A DNA stretch of 51,805 nt from Microbacterium sp. 70-16 (GTDB lineage Bacteria; Actinomycetota; Actinomycetes; Actinomycetales; Microbacteriaceae): positions 1 to 51,805 of the forward strand of contig NZ_MKTQ01000020.1 in NCBI RefSeq assembly GCF_001898315.1, written 5' to 3'. Of this stretch, positions 33,076 through 41,969 are shown piece after piece; within the stretch, counting starts at the first letter, position 1; the number at the start of each line of letters is the position of its first letter. The notes under the pieces were generated by a model. That model did no database searches, had not been told where the DNA came from, and saw nothing but the letters and a program-made list of their open reading frames with translations. The translations under genes and the position numbers were made by a program.

Positions 33076-36000
33076 TCACACCGAGAAGTACTTCGCCTCG
33101 GGGTGGTGGAACACGAAGGCATCCGTCGACTGTTCGGGGTGCAGCTGCAACTCGTCGCTCAGCTCGACGCCCATGCGCTCGGGGCGCAGGAGTTCCACGA
33201 CCTTGCGGCGGTCTTCCATGTCGGGGCACGCGGGGTATCCGAGCGAGAACCGCGCGCCACGGTACTCGAGCTTGAACAGGCCCGCGGTGTCGGTCGGATC
33301 CTCACCGGCGAAACCGAGCTCGGAGCGGATGCGAGCGTGCCAGAACTCGGCGAGCGCCTCGGTCAGCTGCATCACAAGGCCGTTGAGCTCGTAGTAGTCG
33401 CGGTACTTGTTCTCGGCGAACAGCTTCGCCGTGACCGCGTCGATCGCGGCGCCGGCGGTCACCAACTGCACGGGCATGACGTCAACGACGCCCGACTCGC
33501 GCGAGCGCACGAAGTCGGCGAGATCGAGATGACGGTCGCGGCGCTGGCGCGGGAAGTGGAAGCGGAGGCGGTCGGAGCCGAGCGGGCCACCCGAACCCCC
33601 GTCGGGCGCGAGCAGCCCGGGCACGCCGAGCACCCCGGTGGGGTCGTCGCCGTGGTGCAGCACCACGATGTCGTCGCCGTCGCTCACGACGGGGAAATAC
33701 CCGTACGCGACCGAGGCATCGAGCATGCCCTCGCTGAGGATCCGGTCGAGCCAGTACCGCAGCCGCGGCCGCCCCTCGGTCTCGACGAGCTGCTCGTACG
33801 ACAGCGTGTCGTCGCCGCGGCCCGCTTTCAGGCCCCACTGGCCCATGAACGTCGCGCGCTCGTCGAGGTAGGCGGAGAAGTCGGCGAGCGCGATGCCGCG
33901 CACGATGCGCGTTCCCCAGAACGGCGGCACCGGAACGGGGTTGTCGGATGCCACGTCCGAGCGCGCCGGCATCGCCTCGGGCTCCGTGAGCGTGAGCCGC
34001 GATCCCGCCGCGTGGATGCGCTTCTTCAGGGGCGGCAGTCCCACGGCATCCTTGTCTTCGCCCCGCGCGATGCGCACGAGCGGCTCCATGAGGGCGAGGC
34101 CCTCGAAGGCATCCTTCGCGTAGCGGACGGTGCCCTCGAACGCGCTCGCGAGGTCGTCCTCGACGTAGGCGCGGGTCAGCGCCGCGCCGCCGAGCAGGAC
34201 CGGCCAGCGGGTGCCGAATCCCCGCGCGGCGAGCTCGTCGAGGTTCTCCTTCATGACGACCGTCGACTTCACGAGCAGTCCGCTCATGCCGATGACGTCG
34301 GCGTCGTGCTCTTCGGCAGCCGCGATGAAGTCGGCGATCGGCTGCTTGATGCCGATGTTGATGACGTCGTAGCCGTTGTTGGTGAGGATGATGTCGACGA
34401 GGTTCTTGCCGATGTCGTGCACGTCGCCACGCACGGTGCCGAGCACGATGCGCCCCTTGCCGGCCGACTCGGTCTTCTCCATGAACGGCTCGAGCAGCGC
34501 GACGGCGGTCTTCATCGTCTCGGCCGACTGCAGCACGAACGGCAGCTGCATTTGTCCCGAGCCGAACCGCTCACCGACGACCTTCATGCCCTCCAGCAGG
34601 TGCACGTTGATGATGTCGAGCGGCTTCATGCCCTCCGCACGCGCCTGCTCGAGGTCGGCCTCGAGGCCCTTCGCCTCGCCGTCGATGATGCGGCGCTCGA
34701 GGCGCTCGCCCAACGGCAGGGCGGCCAGCTCTGCGGCGCGCTGGTCCTTGAGGGCTGCCGAGTCGACGCCGGCGAACAGGTCGAGCATCGTCGCGAGCGG
34801 GTCGTAGGTGAGGTTGCCCTCGGCATCCCATTCGCGGCGGTCCCAGACGAGGTCGAGCGCGACCTTGCGCTGGGCCTCGTCGAGCGATGCCAGCGGCACG
34901 ATCTTCGCCGCGTCGATGATGCCCGAGGTCAGTCCCGCCTGGGTCGCCTCGTGCAGGAACACGGAGTTCAGCACGCTGCGCGCGGCGGGGTTGAGGCCGA
35001 ACGACACGTTCGAGACGCCGAGCGTCGTGTTGATGCCGGGGTACTTCGCCGTCAGGGCCCGGATCGCCTCGATCGTCTCGATGCCGTCGCGCCGCGTCTC
35101 TTCCTGACCGGTCGCGATCGGGAACGTGAGGCAGTCGACGATGATGTCCTCGACGCGCAGACCCCACTCGCCGACGAGCTCGTCGACGAGCCGCGATGCG
35201 ATGCGCACCTTGTCGGCGGTCGTGCGGGCCTGCCCCTGCTCGTCGATCGTCAGGGCGATGACCGCCGTGCCGTGCTCTTTGACGAGCGGCATGATGCGAC
35301 CGAAGCGGGATGCCGCGCCGTCGCCATCCTCGTAGTTGACCGAGTTCACGACGGGCCGGCCGCCGATCAGCTCGAGCCCCGCCTGGATCACCGCGGGCTC
35401 GGTCGAGTCGATCACGAGCGGCAGAGTGGATGCCGAGGCGAAGCGCGACACGACCTCGCGGATGTCGGCGACGCCGTCGCGGCCGACGTAGTCCACGCAC
35501 ACGTCGAGCAGGTGCGCGCCGACGCGGATCTGATTGCGGGCGATCTCTACGCAGTCGTCCCAGCGGCCCTCGAGCATCGCCTCACGGAACGCCTTCGAAC
35601 CGTTCGCGTTCGTCCGCTCGCCGATCGCGAGGTACGAGGCATCCTGGCGGAACGGGACGTGCTGGTAGAGGGAGGCGACGCCGGGGTCGATGTCGGCGTG
35701 GCGCGGCCCCTCGACAAGCTCGGGGGCCAGCGCCGGCTCGGGTGCCAGCGGCCGAATCCGTTCCACGACGGCGGCGAGGTGCTCGGGGGTCGTGCCGCAG
35801 CATCCGCCGATCAGGCCCAGGCCGAACTCGCGGACGAACTGCTCGTGCGCCGTCGCGAGCTCGGCAGGCGTCAGAGGATAGTGCGCGCCGTCGGCCCCCA
35901 GCACGGGCAGGCCCGCGTTGGGCATGCACGCGATCGTGACCGGCGAGTGCTTCGACAGGTGCCGCAGGTGCTCGCTCATCTCGGCGGGGCCCGTCGCGCA

Positions 36001-36735
36001 GTTCAGGCCGATGGCATCCACGCCGAGCGGTTCGAGCGCGGTGAGCGCGGCACCGATCTCCGATCCCATGAGCATCGTGCCAGTCGTCTCGACCGTCACC
36101 TCGACGAAGATCGGCAGGCGGATGCCCCGGGCTACGATCGCCTGCTTGCAGCCGTTGATCGCGGCCTTCGTCTGCAGCAGGTCCTGGCTGGTCTCGACGA
36201 GGAAGGCATCCGCTCCCCCGTCGATGAGCCCCTCGGCCTGCAGCGCGAACGTCTCTTTCAGGTGCGCGTACGTCGTGTGCCCGAGCGAGGGCAGCTTTGT
36301 GCCGGGCCCCATCGAGCCGAGCACCCAGCGCATGCGGCCGTCCGCGGCCTCGGCCGCCTCGGCGCGGCCCCGCGCGATGCGCGCACCAGCTTCGGCGAGT
36401 TCGGTGATGCGGTCATCGATGCCGTAGTCCGACAGGTTCGACCAGTTCGCGCCGAAGGTGTTGGTCTCCACGGCATCCACGCCGACCGCGTAGTACGCGT
36501 CGTGGATCGCCGCGACGACATCGGGCCGCGTCACGTTGAGGATCTCGTTGCAGCCCTCGAGCCCCGCGAAATCGGTGTCGATCTGCAGGTCGTGACGCTG
36601 CAGCATCGTGCCCATCGCGCCGTCGGCGATCACGACACGGCGCGCCAGGGCATCGAGCAGCGCCTGGGCGCGCTCGGTGCGTGGCACCCCGTCGATGTCG
36701 AGGGCGAAACGGGGTTCGGTGCGGGTCGCGGTCAC
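33076..36735 (-). CDS. metH: Cobalamin-dependent methionine synthase MetH
   Basis: A 1219-aa four-module enzyme that methylates homocysteine with methyl-THF through cobalamin. Residues 1-330 are the Hcy-binding barrel (GLNCATG and GGCCGTTPEHL supply Zn cysteines). Residues 350-630 are the pterin barrel (ERTNANGSKAFREAML). Residues 660-900 bind cobalamin (GDVHDIGKN base-off His motif). The C-terminus is the AdoMet-activation domain (ELLRPERMGVELSDELQLHPEQ). A short LAPELVEGP insertion at about 336-344, encoded by a dispersed hairpin, lies between the first two barrels. No cobalamin or SAM riboswitch is seen in the 41-bp upstream gap. Confidence 0.96.
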   Translation of the reverse strand: MTATRTEPRFALDIDGVPRTERAQALLDALARRVVIADGAMGTMLQRHDLQIDTDFAGLEGCNEILNVTRPDVVAAIHDAYYAVGVDAVETNTFGANWSNLSDYGIDDRITELAEAGARIARGRAEAAEAADGRMRWVLGSMGPGTKLPSLGHTTYAHLKETFALQAEGLIDGGADAFLVETSQDLLQTKAAINGCKQAIVARGIRLPIFVEVTVETTGTMLMGSEIGAALTALEPLGVDAIGLNCATGPAEMSEHLRHLSKHSPVTIACMPNAGLPVLGADGAHYPLTPAELATAHEQFVREFGLGLIGGCCGTTPEHLAAVVERIRPLAPEPALAPELVEGPRHADIDPGVASLYQHVPFRQDASYLAIGERTNANGSKAFREAMLEGRWDDCVEIARNQIRVGAHLLDVCVDYVGRDGVADIREVVSRFASASTLPLVIDSTEPAVIQAGLELIGGRPVVNSVNYEDGDGAASRFGRIMPLVKEHGTAVIALTIDEQGQARTTADKVRIASRLVDELVGEWGLRVEDIIVDCLTFPIATGQEETRRDGIETIEAIRALTAKYPGINTTLGVSNVSFGLNPAARSVLNSVFLHEATQAGLTSGIIDAAKIVPLASLDEAQRKVALDLVWDRREWDAEGNLTYDPLATMLDLFAGVDSAALKDQRAAELAALPLGERLERRIIDGEAKGLEADLEQARAEGMKPLDIINVHLLEGMKVVGERFGSGQMQLPFVLQSAETMKTAVALLEPFMEKTESAGKGRIVLGTVRGDVHDIGKNLVDIILTNNGYDVINIGIKQPIADFIAAAEEHDADVIGMSGLLVKSTVVMKENLDELAARGFGTRWPVLLGGAALTRAYVEDDLASAFEGTVRYAKDAFEGLALMEPLVRIARGEDKDAVGLPPLKKRIHAAGSRLTLTEPEAMPARSDVASDNPVPVPPFWGTRIVRGIALADFSAYLDERATFMGQWGLKAGRGDDTLSYEQLVETEGRPRLRYWLDRILSEGMLDASVAYGYFPVVSDGDDIVVLHHGDDPTGVLGVPGLLAPDGGSGGPLGSDRLRFHFPRQRRDRHLDLADFVRSRESGVVDVMPVQLVTAGAAIDAVTAKLFAENKYRDYYELNGLVMQLTEALAEFWHARIRSELGFAGEDPTDTAGLFKLEYRGARFSLGYPACPDMEDRRKVVELLRPERMGVELSDELQLHPEQSTDAFVFHHPEAKYFSV
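35705..35728. repeat. Short dispersed hairpin G, copy 1 (in metH)
   Basis: A 24-bp element with arms GGCCCC/GGGGCC and an inner CGA/TCG pair. It is identical base for base to 47433-47456 in resB and on the minus strand encodes the same peptide LAPELVEGP. Here it lies in the linker between two MetH barrels. Confidence 0.85.
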
Positions 36736-36776
36736 CGCCCGATTCTACGGCCGCGGGCCGAGCCCCGGCCGGTTCA

Positions 36777-37145
36777 TCAGCCGAGGACGACGAGGAAGCC
36801 CAGCACGGCGCTTGCGATCGAGAGCACGGCCAGGACGAGGCCCGGGGCGACCGACTCCTTGCGGCGGGCGTGCGTCGCCGTCGCGCCGATCATGATGATC
36901 GCGAGGCACACGGCGGCGATCGGCGTGAGGATTGGGGCGATGCCGGTCAGCAGCGGGACGATGAGGCCCACGGCACCGATGACCTCGGCGATGCCGATGA
37001 GCTTGATCGACGGCGAAGAGAAGTCCTCGGTCCACGCCATGCCGTTCGCGGCGAGCGCTTCCTTCGGGCGGGCGGCCTTCATGGCACCGGCGGCGAGGAA
37101 GGCGAGGGCGAGGAGGATGTTGACGATCCAGAGGGCGATGGTCAT
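36777..37145 (-). CDS. DoxX-family membrane protein
   Basis: A 122-aa protein with four transmembrane helices in the DoxX/DoxX-like arrangement ([84 protein letters not shown]). ATG 37145 follows two palindromes typical of a repressor-controlled promoter (37161-37200). Family members are often regulated by HxlR-type repressors and linked to redox stress. It precedes metH by 41 bp in the same direction. Confidence 0.85.
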   Translation of the reverse strand: MTIALWIVNILLALAFLAAGAMKAARPKEALAANGMAWTEDFSSPSIKLIGIAEVIGAVGLIVPLLTGIAPILTPIAAVCLAIIMIGATATHARRKESVAPGLVLAVLSIASAVLGFLVVLG

Positions 37146-37160
37146 GCGCGGGTTCCTTTG

Positions 37161-37181
37161 TTGGTTACTCTCAGTAAGCAA
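37161..37181. promoter_or_regulatory. Candidate HxlR-type operator upstream of the DoxX gene
   Basis: TTACT-CTC-AGTAA dyad, extendable to nine bases per arm (TTGGTTACT with AGTAAGCAA) with one mismatch. HxlR-family sites often have this TTAC...GTAA form. No HxlR gene is in the window. Confidence 0.55.
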
Positions 37182-37185
37182 CCCA

Positions 37186-37200
37186 ATGATGCGTCATCAT
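37186..37200. promoter_or_regulatory. Second dyad in the DoxX/menC intergenic region
   Basis: A perfect ATGATG-CGT-CATCAT inverted repeat, 15 bp, starting five bases after the first dyad. It may be another regulator site for the DoxX gene or the divergent menC. Confidence 0.45.
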
Positions 37201-37259
37201 CGAGGCGCGTACAAAAGGCACACCCGGGTAACCAGCGCACAAACGACGCACGCGGCAGG

Positions 37260-38255
37260 ATGGATGCCATGAGCCTGCCACCGCTGTCGGAGCTGCACGA
37301 GACGGCGCGCGTCGTCTCGCTGCCGCTGGTCACCCGCTTCCGCGGTGTCGAGCATCGCGAAGCACTGCTGCTGCAGGGACCGGAGGGCTGGACCGAGTTC
37401 TCGCCGTTCCTCGAGTACGAGGATGCCGAGGCTGCCGCCTGGCTCGCTGCCGCACTCGACTTCGGGTGGCACGCGCAGCCGGCATCCGTTCGCGATGCCG
37501 TGCCCGTCAACGCGACCGTTCCCGCGGTCGCCGCTGCGGAGGTCGCCGGCGTGCTCGCGCGGTTCGACGGGTGCCGCACGGCGAAGGTGAAGGTCGCCGA
37601 GCGCGGACAGACCCTCGCCGACGACGTCGCCCGCGTGCGCGCGGTGCGCCAGCAGCTCGGCGCCGAAGGGCGCGTGCGCCTCGACGCCAACGGCGGCTGG
37701 AACGTCGACGAAGCCGAGCACGCCGTGCACGCGCTGTCGGAGTTCGACCTCGAATACCTCGAGCAGCCGTGCGCGAGCGTGGACGAGCTCGCCGAGCTGC
37801 GCGAGCGGATCGCGGACTGGGACATCCCGATCGCAGCAGATGAAAGCGTCCGCAAGGCATCCGACCCGCTGGCCGTCGCGCGCGCGGGCGCGGCCGATCT
37901 CATCGTGGTGAAGGCGCAGCCGCTGGGCGGCGTGCGACGCGCGCTGGAGATCGTGGCCGAGGCGGGCCTGCCGGCGGTCGTCTCGAGCGCGCTCGACACC
38001 AGCATCGGCCTGTCGATGGGCGTGGCGCTGGCCGCCGCGCTGCCCGAGCTGCCCTACGACTGCGGGCTGGGGACGGCGTCGCTCCTCGCGGCCGATGTCA
38101 CCGCCCGCCCGCTGCGCCCGATGAGCGGCACGCTGCCGGTCGGCCGCGTCGAGCCCGACCCCGGGTTGCTCACGCGGCACGAGGCATCCGCCGACCGCCG
38201 CGAGTGGTGGCTCGCCCGCCTCGATCGCTGCCACGCCGTGCTCGCCGCGGGTTGA
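37260..38255 (+). CDS. menC: o-Succinylbenzoate synthase MenC
   Basis: A 331-aa enolase-superfamily enzyme that dehydrates SHCHC to o-succinylbenzoate. Catalytic elements are KVKV in CRTAKVKVAERG, metal ligands in VRLDANGGWN, YLEQPC and IAADESV, and the second Lys in IVVKAQPLGG. ATG 37260 or 37269 could be the start. It is separated from the other men genes by about 9 kb. Its stop directly abuts the convergent tetR stop. Confidence 0.93.
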   Translation: MDAMSLPPLSELHETARVVSLPLVTRFRGVEHREALLLQGPEGWTEFSPFLEYEDAEAAAWLAAALDFGWHAQPASVRDAVPVNATVPAVAAAEVAGVLARFDGCRTAKVKVAERGQTLADDVARVRAVRQQLGAEGRVRLDANGGWNVDEAEHAVHALSEFDLEYLEQPCASVDELAELRERIADWDIPIAADESVRKASDPLAVARAGAADLIVVKAQPLGGVRRALEIVAEAGLPAVVSSALDTSIGLSMGVALAAALPELPYDCGLGTASLLAADVTARPLRPMSGTLPVGRVEPDPGLLTRHEASADRREWWLARLDRCHAVLAAG

Positions 38256-38885
38256 CTACGCGGGCATCTCGACGAGCAGCCCCACGATCCGTTCGAGGCG
38301 GTCGTTCATCATCTCGGTGACTTCGGCCGCCGAGCGACCCTCGAGAGTTCCGCGCGCGCACGTGTCATCGGAGACGTCGACGAGTAGCTGCGCAGCCTCG
38401 GCTATCGGCAGGCGCAAGCGCAGGCCGAACGCGTCGGCGACGTGCGCGATGATGCCCTCGATGCGCGAGCGCAGCACCTCCTGCCAGGCGAGGTAGGCGG
38501 GGGCGAGCTTCGGGTCGCGCAGCGCCTGCGTGCGGATCTCCGACACGAGCTGCGGTTCCATGCGCTCGCTGATCGACGCCCCGACGACCTGCCGCACGAG
38601 CCCACGGACATCGACGATCGGGTCGGGTGCAAGATCGCGCACACGCACCGCGACCTCGTCGAGCTTCGCACTCGCCAGCTGCGTGATCAGGGCCAGGAAC
38701 AGCTCGTCCTTCGACTCGAAGTTCGAATAGAACGCGCCGCGCGTGAACCCCGCGCGCTCACAGATCATCTCGACCGACGCGGCATCCATGCCGACCTCGG
38801 CGAACACCTCGTGCGCAGCGTCGAGCAGCCGCGCTCTCGTCTGCTCGCGGCGCCGCGAGCCGGGCTTGCTGGTCACATCGACCAC
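38256..38885 (-). CDS. TetR-family repressor of the MMPL operon
   Basis: A 209-aa TetR regulator. The N-terminal helix-turn-helix is RARLLDAAHEVFAEVGMDAASVEMICERAGFTRGAFYSNFESKDELFLAL, followed by a helical ligand domain (residues 60-209) with little similarity I can name. It is divergent from the MMPL exporter; two palindromes of the form GATACA-N-TGTATC lie between them, so it probably represses the exporter and itself. Confidence 0.92.
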   Translation of the reverse strand: MVDVTSKPGSRRREQTRARLLDAAHEVFAEVGMDAASVEMICERAGFTRGAFYSNFESKDELFLALITQLASAKLDEVAVRVRDLAPDPIVDVRGLVRQVVGASISERMEPQLVSEIRTQALRDPKLAPAYLAWQEVLRSRIEGIIAHVADAFGLRLRLPIAEAAQLLVDVSDDTCARGTLEGRSAAEVTEMMNDRLERIVGLLVEMPA

Positions 38886-38947
38886 GACGTCTCCTTCCCG
38901 CCATCTTCACACCGAGTCCACAGACTTGCGGACCGGAACTCTTCTAG

Positions 38948-38963
38948 GATACATCTATGTATC
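38948..38963. promoter_or_regulatory. TetR operator 1
   Basis: GATACAT-CT-ATGTATC, a perfect 7-2-7 dyad in the tetR/MMPL intergenic region. Confidence 0.8.
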
Positions 38964-38964
38964 G

Positions 38965-38980
38965 GATACAGCGCTGTATC
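38965..38980. promoter_or_regulatory. TetR operator 2
   Basis: GATACAG-CG-CTGTATC, a second perfect 7-2-7 dyad whose centre is 17 bp from that of operator 1. The pair suggests two dimers binding side by side. Confidence 0.8.
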
Positions 38981-39014
38981 GAATCCATCTGAACCACCAC
39001 CCACCGGAGCGCAC

Positions 39015-41969
39015 GTGTCCACTCTCCTGTACTCGCTCGGCCGCTGGTCGTACCGCCACCCGTGGCGGGTCCTCGTGTCGTGGCTGCTGCTGCTCGGCAT
39101 CGTCGGCGGCGCCGTCGGCCTCGGTGTCGCGGGCGGCGCGGTCAAGGGCTTCGACAACTCGTTCACGATCCCCGGCAGCGAGGGCCAGGAGGGCATCGAA
39201 CTGCTCGCGCGCACCTTCCCGCAGGCGAGCGGCACGAGCGCCCAGTACGTCGTCGTCGCGGCCGACGGCGACCGCGTCGACGAGGCCCCGTACACCGACG
39301 AGATCGCGTCGGTCGTCGACGAGCTGGGCACCCTCGACGGCGTGCTCGCCGTCACCGATCCGTTCGACGACATGGTCTCGGGAATGATCAGCGACGACGA
39401 CCAGGCGGCGCTGATCCGCCTGCAGTTCGCCGGCACGGTGACCGATGTGCCGGATGCCACCAAGACGGCCCTCGAAGACATCTCGGCATCCCTCGGCGCC
39501 GCGCTCCCCACCGGTTCGCAGGTCGTCGTCGGCGGCGACCTGTTCTCGACGTCACTGCCGGCGCTCTCGCTCGTCGAGGTCGTGGGCGTCCTGATCGCCC
39601 TGTTCGTGCTGATCGTGACGTTCCGCTCGCTCGCGGTCGCGTGGTTCCCGCTCGTGAGCGCCCTGATCGGCGTCGCCCTCGCGATCGCGCTCATCTTCGC
39701 CTCGACCGCTTTCGCGACGGTGTCGTCGACGACGCCCATGCTCGCGATCATGCTCGGGCTCGCGGTCGGCATCGACTACGCACTGTTCATCGTCGCCCGA
39801 CATCAAGACCAAGTGCGCGCGGGAACCGCCCCCGAAGAGTCCGCCGCGCGCGCGACCGGCACGGCCGGATCGGCCGTAGTGTTCGCCGGCGTCACCGTGC
39901 TGATCGCCCTGATCGGCCTCGGCTTCGCGGGCATCCCGTTCCTCACGACGATGGGCATCGCCGCGGCGGGTGCCGTCGCTGTCGCCGTCGTCGTCGCACT
40001 CACGCTCACACCGGCGCTGCTCGGTTTCGCCAAGGAGAGCGTCGCGGGCTGGCCGCGCCGCCTCGGCCGCGGCGTGCGGGTGCGCCGCCGCGCGGCCGCC
40101 ACTCCTGCCGGGCTCGCCGCCGCCGGCGCCGAGGCACAGACCGAGCCCGAACCGACCGCCGAGATCGCGGATGCCACTCCCCCGAGCGCCCCCGCACACG
40201 CGCCCGTCGCGAAGACGAACGCGTGGGTGAAGCTCGTGACGCGGCATCCGATCATCACGACCGTCGCCGTCGTCGTGACGCTCGGCGTCATGGCGATCCC
40301 CGCCGCGAGCCTGCAGCTGGCCCTGCCCAACGCCGGCATGCAGCCGACCTCGAGCGAGGCGCGGCAGACCTACGACCTCACGGCGGAGTACTTCGGCGCA
40401 GGCGCCAACGGCCCGCTCATCCTGACCGGGACGATCGTCACCTCGACCGACCCGCTTGGACTCATTGCCGACCTCAAGGCCGAAGTCGAGCAGATCCCCG
40501 GCGTCAAGGAGGTCGCCCTCGCGACCCCCAACGAGACCGCCGACACGGGCCTCATCCAGATCGTGCCCGAGACGGGCCCCGACGACCCCGCGACGGCCGA
40601 CCTCGTGCGCGACCTGCGCTCGCACCACGACGAGTGGCTCGAAAAGTACGGTGTCGATCTCAAGGTCACCGGCTTCACGGCGATCGCGATCGACATCTCC
40701 GACAAGCTCGGCGCCGCACTGCTGCCGTTCGGCCTGTTCGTGGTCGGCCTCTCGTTCATCCTGCTGATGATCGTGTTCCGGTCGATCTGGGTGCCGCTGA
40801 AGGCGACCGCCGGTTACCTGCTGTCGATCCTCGCCGCCTTCGGCGTCGTCGCGGCCGTCTTCGAGTGGGGCTGGCTCGCCGACGCGCTGCACGTGACGCG
40901 CACCGGCCCGGTCATCTCGTTCATGCCGATCATCCTGATGGGCGTGCTGTTCGGCCTCGCGATGGACTACGAGGTCTTCCTCGTCTCGCGCATGCGTGAG
41001 GACTTCGTGCACGCCCGTCGCGCCGCGAAGGCCGCCGGTGAGCGGTTCGACGCACGGGCTGTCGCCCTCGCGGCCGTGCGCAGCGGCTTCACGGCGTCTG
41101 CCCGCGTCGTCACCGCCGCCGCCATCATCATGTTCGCCGTCTTCGCCGCGTTCGTCCCCGAAGGCGACACGTCGATCAAGCCGATCGCACTGGGCCTCGC
41201 CGTCGGCATCGCCGTCGACGCGTTCCTCGTGCGCATGACACTCGTGCCCGCGGTCATGGCGCTGCTCGGCGACAAGGCGTGGTGGATGCCGCGCTGGCTC
41301 GACCGAGTGCTGCCGCACTTCGACATCGAGGGTGAGGCCGTCGAGCGCGAACTCGCCCTGGCAGAATGGCCCGCCCCCGACTACACCGGGCCGCTGGCCG
41401 CCGAAGGACTCACGGTGCGCGCCGAAGCCGGACGCGGCGTCGGCGAGGTCGACCTGTTCACGGATGCCACCGTGCAGCTCGACCAGGGCGACACGCTCAT
41501 CGTCACGGCGGCCGACCCACGTGCGGGGCGGGCATTCCTGCTCGCCGTCGCCGGGCGTGTGGAGCCCAGCGCCGGCCGCCTGCGCGTCGCCGGGCACCTG
41601 CTGCCCGCACGCGGGCCCTGGGTGCGGGCGCACGTGGGCGTCGCGCTGCTCGACGGCGCCGCCGACCCGCTGCGCGAGCTGCGCCGCGCGCTCGCCGGCG
41701 GCACGACCCTCGTCGCGATCGACGGGATCGACGTGCTCACGGGCGCCGACCGCGACCAGGCCGCCGCACTCTTGCGCGATGCGACCGAGCGGGCGGGCGC
41801 CCGCGCCGCCGAGGGGGGCCGCACACCCCGGCATCCGCTCACGATCGTCGCCTCGGCCCGCCCCGAGGGTGCCGCCCTCGACATCCTCGCCGATGCCCAC
41901 CGCACCAGCGTGACCGCACTGGCCCTGCAGACCCGCGCCTCCGACATCTCGACCCAGGTGATCTCATGA
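39015..41969 (+). CDS. MMPL/RND-family exporter with C-terminal degenerate ABC-ATPase-like domain
   Basis: A 984-aa protein. Residues 1-770 are an MmpL-type RND transporter with two six-helix halves; proton-relay Asp-Tyr pairs are GIDYALF near 251 and AMDYEVF near 649. A Pro/Ala-rich cytoplasmic insert follows the first half. Residues about 790-984 resemble an ABC ATPase (AGRAFLLAVAGRVEPSAGRLRVAG, then TTLVAIDGIDVLTGADRDQ and TIVASARPE) but lack a Walker A Gly-Lys-Ser/Thr loop. GTG 39015 has GGAG six bases upstream. It is divergent from tetR and overlaps the YhgE gene by four bases. Cargo is unknown, perhaps lipids or drugs. Confidence 0.85.
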   Translation: MSTLLYSLGRWSYRHPWRVLVSWLLLLGIVGGAVGLGVAGGAVKGFDNSFTIPGSEGQEGIELLARTFPQASGTSAQYVVVAADGDRVDEAPYTDEIASVVDELGTLDGVLAVTDPFDDMVSGMISDDDQAALIRLQFAGTVTDVPDATKTALEDISASLGAALPTGSQVVVGGDLFSTSLPALSLVEVVGVLIALFVLIVTFRSLAVAWFPLVSALIGVALAIALIFASTAFATVSSTTPMLAIMLGLAVGIDYALFIVARHQDQVRAGTAPEESAARATGTAGSAVVFAGVTVLIALIGLGFAGIPFLTTMGIAAAGAVAVAVVVALTLTPALLGFAKESVAGWPRRLGRGVRVRRRAAATPAGLAAAGAEAQTEPEPTAEIADATPPSAPAHAPVAKTNAWVKLVTRHPIITTVAVVVTLGVMAIPAASLQLALPNAGMQPTSSEARQTYDLTAEYFGAGANGPLILTGTIVTSTDPLGLIADLKAEVEQIPGVKEVALATPNETADTGLIQIVPETGPDDPATADLVRDLRSHHDEWLEKYGVDLKVTGFTAIAIDISDKLGAALLPFGLFVVGLSFILLMIVFRSIWVPLKATAGYLLSILAAFGVVAAVFEWGWLADALHVTRTGPVISFMPIILMGVLFGLAMDYEVFLVSRMREDFVHARRAAKAAGERFDARAVALAAVRSGFTASARVVTAAAIIMFAVFAAFVPEGDTSIKPIALGLAVGIAVDAFLVRMTLVPAVMALLGDKAWWMPRWLDRVLPHFDIEGEAVERELALAEWPAPDYTGPLAAEGLTVRAEAGRGVGEVDLFTDATVQLDQGDTLIVTAADPRAGRAFLLAVAGRVEPSAGRLRVAGHLLPARGPWVRAHVGVALLDGAADPLRELRRALAGGTTLVAIDGIDVLTGADRDQAAALLRDATERAGARAAEGGRTPRHPLTIVASARPEGAALDILADAHRTSVTALALQTRASDISTQVIS

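Noticed and set aside
36736..36776. Possible cobalamin or SAM riboswitch before metH
   Set aside because: Only 41 bp separate metH from the DoxX gene, too short for either aptamer, and no conserved core was seen.
33103..37272. A 1389-codon open frame on the plus strand across metH
   Set aside because: It is the exact antisense of metH, rich in Arg/His/Leu/Val with no recognisable domain. Long antisense frames are expected at this GC content.
39552..41900. A 782-codon open frame on the minus strand across the MMPL gene
   Set aside because: Extremely Arg/Asp/Glu/His-rich low-complexity translation, antisense to a clear transporter; a GC artefact.
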